This document shows positions 5,273-7,631 of a stretch of DNA of 7,631 nucleotides, in pieces (positions within the stretch are counted from its first letter, which is position 1; every line of letters begins with the position of its first letter). This stretch comes from an uncultured Pelolinea sp. (GTDB lineage: Bacteria; Chloroflexota; Anaerolineae; Anaerolineales; Anaerolineaceae): the NCBI GenBank assembly GCA_937902055.1, contig CALGUJ010000331.1:1-7631 (forward strand), read 5' to 3'. The notes under the pieces are model-generated. The model saw nothing but the letters and a program-made list of their open reading frames with translations, ran no database searches and had not been told where the DNA came from. Position numbers and translations under genes: made by a program.

Positions 5273-6430
5273 ATGAAAGCAGCTTATCCGGAAAACAATG
5301 ATCAAGATACTCTCCTGGACATGCTGCTTGAGCGGGGGGATTTGGAAGAGATCATACCGCGCAGCGGCGCGTTCTCCGAGAAAATGGACCAGGAAACAGT
5401 GGAATTGGATGAACCGGGGGTGGATATTCTCTACGTCGATGACGAACTGGAACCTGATGAAGACGATACGCTCTCGGCGGACATCGAAACCGATCAAGCG
5501 TTGAATTACGAACGCGTTCCCAGTGAAGATACCATCAGCCTTTACCTGCGTGAAATGTCGCGGGTTCCGCTGCTGAACATGGAACAGGAAGTCAACCTGG
5601 CCAAACGATACGAAGCCGGAAAAGCCGCTCGCGCAAAACTGATCAAGTTGAACGACTCAGCCTCAGAGAAAAAGCGGTTGGAGATGGAGCGGATCGTGGA
5701 GGATGGCTTGCTGGCCCGTGAGCATCTGATCAAGGCAAACACCCGCCTGGTGGTCAGCGTGGCCAAGCGCTATAACAGCCGTGGCGTTCCTTTCCTTGAC
5801 CTGATCCAGGAAGGCAACCTGGGTTTGATGAAAGCGGTCGAAAAATACGATTACCGCAAAGGTTTTCGATTTTCAACTTATGCCACCTGGTGGATCCGTC
5901 AAACCATTACGCGCGCCATAGCCGATCAGGGCCGCACCATCCGCGTACCCGTACACATGGTGGATCGCATCCGCGTGATGTACAAGCGCACCCACGAACT
6001 CGAGCAAACGCTGGGGCGCGAACCCACCGTGGACGAATTGGCGGATTCCCTGAAAATCCCAAAGCAAAAGCTGGAATGGATGATCCGTGTTTCCTGGCTG
6101 CCGCTCTCGCTGGAAACACCCATCAACGAAGACGAAGATGAATCCGAATTGGGCAATTTCATCGAGGATCAGGACACCCCCACCCCCAGCCAAAGCGTTT
6201 ATACCAAGTTGCTGAGCGAGAAGATCAACGAAATCCTCGACAGCCTGCCATACCGAGAGGCGCGCATCCTGCGCCTGCGCTTTGGATTGGAGAACGGCCG
6301 TTATTATACCTTGGAGGAGGTCGGCAAGAAATTCGGATTGACCCGCGAACGCATCCGCCAAATCGAAACCAAGGCGCTGCGCCGGCTGCGCCATCCGCGG
6401 CGGTCGCACCAGTTACGCGAATATTTATAG
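5273..6430 (+). CDS. rpoD: Primary-type RNA polymerase sigma-70 factor (RpoD/SigA)
   Basis: This 385-aa sigma-70 factor directs RNA polymerase to -35/-10 promoters. Region 1.2 (about 84-118, EDTISLYLREMSRVPLL) is followed by a spacer of only about 30 residues. Region 2 (about 150-230) has RLVVSVAKRY, FLDLIQEGNLGLMKAVEKYD, FSTYATWWIRQTITRAIADQ and TIRVPVHM; the aromatic FSTYATWW segment performs -10 melting. Region 3 is about 231-300, with PLSLETPINEDEDESELGNF as the 3.2 finger. Region 4 (about 315-385) ends in the -35 reading helix, TLEEVGKKFGLTRERIRQIE, and LRHPRRSHQLREYL. The first 80 residues are acidic and may hold a shortened region 1.1 (DLEEIIP near 23-29). Near-consensus regions 2.4 and 4.2 indicate a group 1 or 2 factor; which of the two cannot be told here. 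It is coupled to DUF177 and converges on the hydrolase gene 4 nt away. Confidence 0.95.
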   Translation: MKAAYPENNDQDTLLDMLLERGDLEEIIPRSGAFSEKMDQETVELDEPGVDILYVDDELEPDEDDTLSADIETDQALNYERVPSEDTISLYLREMSRVPLLNMEQEVNLAKRYEAGKAARAKLIKLNDSASEKKRLEMERIVEDGLLAREHLIKANTRLVVSVAKRYNSRGVPFLDLIQEGNLGLMKAVEKYDYRKGFRFSTYATWWIRQTITRAIADQGRTIRVPVHMVDRIRVMYKRTHELEQTLGREPTVDELADSLKIPKQKLEWMIRVSWLPLSLETPINEDEDESELGNFIEDQDTPTPSQSVYTKLLSEKINEILDSLPYREARILRLRFGLENGRYYTLEEVGKKFGLTRERIRQIETKALRRLRHPRRSHQLREYL

Positions 6431-6434
6431 GGAA

Positions 6435-7211
6435 TTATTTCCCAACCATCTGGCTGTTGAAGAAATCGCGCAGCATCGCACTGATGAGCGTGGTTTTTTC
6501 GTAGATCAACATGTGCCCGCAACCGGGTAAAACGGTCAAGGAAGCATAAGGCAGCGAATATGCCAATTCACGCGCCTCGCAGGTGCTGACGACGGCGTCG
6601 CTGGCGCCGTTGATGAGGATCACCGGGCAATTCACTTTATCCCAACCCGCTGGAAGGCTGTAATTCAGGCAAATCTGCAAGTCCATCCGCAAAACGCCAG
6701 GGTCGGTCTTTGCCAGCGGTTCCAGGATTTTCCGTCGTTCGGCTTGCGGATAAGCGGGATCGAAAACCAGCCGGTTGAAAAGTTCAATGAATTGCGTTTG
6801 AGGATTGAAATTGCGCAGCGCATCCAGCAAGGCGGCGGGAAATGAGAAACGGCTGCCGCCGGCCAGCAAGGCCATCCCCTTCACCTGCGTTGGATAAGCC
6901 CGCGCATAAGCAGCCGCCAGGGCTGCTCCCAGCGAATAACCGGACAATGCCATTTTTCGGATGGCGCATTCCTGAAAGAAACCATGCAGGGCGCTGACCA
7001 AGGCTTCCAGGCTTTGGCAGGCAGAACTGCCGGATTGCCCGTGGCCGGGCAAGTCCAGCGCGATCACGTTACGGCCGCGCATACGGCGGATCTCAACCGG
7101 CCAGGCCATGTGGCTGCCGCCGCTGCCATGCAGCAGCACCAACGGCACAGGGTTTTCAGCCTCGCTGTCGTTTTTGTATTGCCGGTAAAAGAGATCGTTG
7201 CAGTAGGGCAT
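6435..7211 (-). CDS. Alpha/beta-fold hydrolase
   Basis: A 258-aa alpha/beta hydrolase with no signal peptide, so probably cytosolic. The order of motifs is canonical: LVLLHGSGG (24-32, oxyanion-hole region), ALDLPGHGQS (51-60), nucleophile elbow GYSLG (91-95, Ser93), a cap-like region at about 120-190, acid Asp205 in INGASDAVV (200-208), and His233 in GCGHML (230-235). The triad Ser93-Asp205-His233 appears complete. Such proteins cleave esters, lactones, C-C bonds or other small substrates, and the sequence does not identify which. No clear Shine-Dalgarno sequence is present, but the ATG follows the elp3 stop codon by 13 nt, so re-initiation is plausible. The stop lies 4 nt from that of the sigma gene, facing it, with no terminator between. 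Confidence 0.9.
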   Translation of the reverse strand: MPYCNDLFYRQYKNDSEAENPVPLVLLHGSGGSHMAWPVEIRRMRGRNVIALDLPGHGQSGSSACQSLEALVSALHGFFQECAIRKMALSGYSLGAALAAAYARAYPTQVKGMALLAGGSRFSFPAALLDALRNFNPQTQFIELFNRLVFDPAYPQAERRKILEPLAKTDPGVLRMDLQICLNYSLPAGWDKVNCPVILINGASDAVVSTCEARELAYSLPYASLTVLPGCGHMLIYEKTTLISAMLRDFFNSQMVGK

Positions 7212-7224
7212 TTATTGGCGCAGC

Positions 7225-7631
7225 TCAAGCCAACTTTTTGGTCATGTATAGGTGTTCTTTAACAAACCCGCGTTTTTCGTAATACAGGCTGGTGCCGATC
7301 GCGGCGATCACCGCCAACCTGGAGAAACCATTTTCCAGCGCAGTTTTCTCGGCTTCCTTAAGCAAAGCCGTCCCTAATCCGCTGTGTTGGGCGGCGCCGG
7401 CTTGTTCGCTGCCGACCTCCAGTGATTGCCCGTAGATGTGCACCTCGCGAATCAACGCCGTTCCGCGCAGTTCCGGGATTGCGGCATAGAGCGCTTCGCG
7501 CTGCGGCCGGCGGTTGGGTGGAAAATCGGCGCAGGGCAGCGAGAGCCGCAGGTAACCCGCCAATTGGTCGTCGACCGTCGAGAAATGGATGAAATGCTCC
7601 TCCGCGTCGGCCGGACGGTAGATGAAATCGC
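7225..7631 (-). CDS. elp3: Elp3 C-terminal acetyltransferase domain (partial gene)
   Basis: Only the last 134 residues are in the window; the frame stays open to the right edge and no start codon is expected here. They match the C-terminal GNAT (HAT) domain of bacterial Elp3, the radical SAM/acetyltransferase that adds a carboxymethyl group from acetyl-CoA to wobble uridine 34 of certain tRNAs. Markers, numbered from the edge, are GYLRLSLP (25-32), PELRGTALIREVHIYGQ (52-68), the acetyl-CoA loop QHSGLG (81-86) and the end YYEKRGF..EHLYMTKKL. The HIYGQ context and the YMTKKL ending separate it from a free-standing GNAT. A TTG at 7563 could be mistaken for a start but lies inside the domain. The radical SAM part should lie just beyond the window. 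The hydrolase gene follows 13 nt downstream. Confidence 0.9.
   Translation of the reverse strand, partial: DFIYRPADAEEHFIHFSTVDDQLAGYLRLSLPCADFPPNRRPQREALYAAIPELRGTALIREVHIYGQSLEVGSEQAGAAQHSGLGTALLKEAEKTALENGFSRLAVIAAIGTSLYYEKRGFVKEHLYMTKKLA

Noticed and set aside
5873..6409. 178-codon minus-strand frame inside the sigma gene
   Set aside because: It is antisense to the conserved sigma regions 2 to 4, has no recognisable motif and no ribosome binding site, so it is a shadow of the sigma coding sequence.
6430..6443. GGGAA-TTAT-TTCCC hairpin at the sigma/hydrolase junction as a terminator
   Set aside because: The stem is only 5 bp and lacks a T run on either side, so it is too weak to call.
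7225..7563. A free-standing 112-aa GNAT acetyltransferase starting at TTG 7563
   Set aside because: The frame is open to the window edge, the upstream residues continue the Elp3 domain, and the conserved motifs match the Elp3 C-terminus.

Overview
The window is a gene-dense stretch of bacterial chromosome of moderately high GC, with ten protein genes on both strands and very short gaps. The gene set suggests a member of the Chloroflexota, perhaps Anaerolineae-like. It combines a primary-type sigma factor behind a DUF177 gene, a bacterial Elp3, a TIGR02206/YwaF membrane protein, a DUF2807 beta-helix lipoprotein and small membrane-anchored zinc ribbons. The lineage is inferred from gene content; no rRNA or other marker is present. 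I see no RNA gene, CRISPR array, insertion sequence, prophage or att site.

Left part (1-1733): a factor-independent terminator closes a gene beyond the left edge. Four minus-strand genes then read leftward: a TM plus zinc-ribbon protein (101 aa), a second TM plus zinc-ribbon protein (96 aa, overlapping the first by 10 nt), a two-TM small protein (83 aa), and a DUF2807 lipoprotein (240 aa). They look like one transcription unit, possibly with an internal promoter and operator before the lipoprotein. The layout suggests cell-envelope proteins of unknown role.

Centre (1734-4615): rarA, an AAA+ ATPase acting at stalled replication forks, runs divergently from the zinc-ribbon genes behind an extended -10 promoter. 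A seven-TM YwaF/TIGR02206 protein follows in the same direction. It converges, with a 10-nt gap, on rdgB, which removes deaminated purine nucleoside triphosphates.

Right part (4616-7631): a 97-bp divergent region carries the best promoter of the window (TTGACT-17-TGCTATAAT). It drives a DUF177 (YceD) gene and, translationally coupled to it, a 385-aa sigma-70 factor of the RpoD/SigA type. rpmF (L32), the usual partner of DUF177, is absent. The sigma gene converges, with a 4-nt gap, on an alpha/beta hydrolase gene that lies directly downstream of the 3' end of elp3 (tRNA wobble uridine modification), which runs off the right edge.

Most of the window is housekeeping (genome maintenance, nucleotide sanitation, transcription initiation, tRNA modification). 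I did not find a convincing new system. The least explained parts are the zinc-ribbon/lipoprotein cluster with its 21-bp dyad, and the DUF177-sigma pairing.
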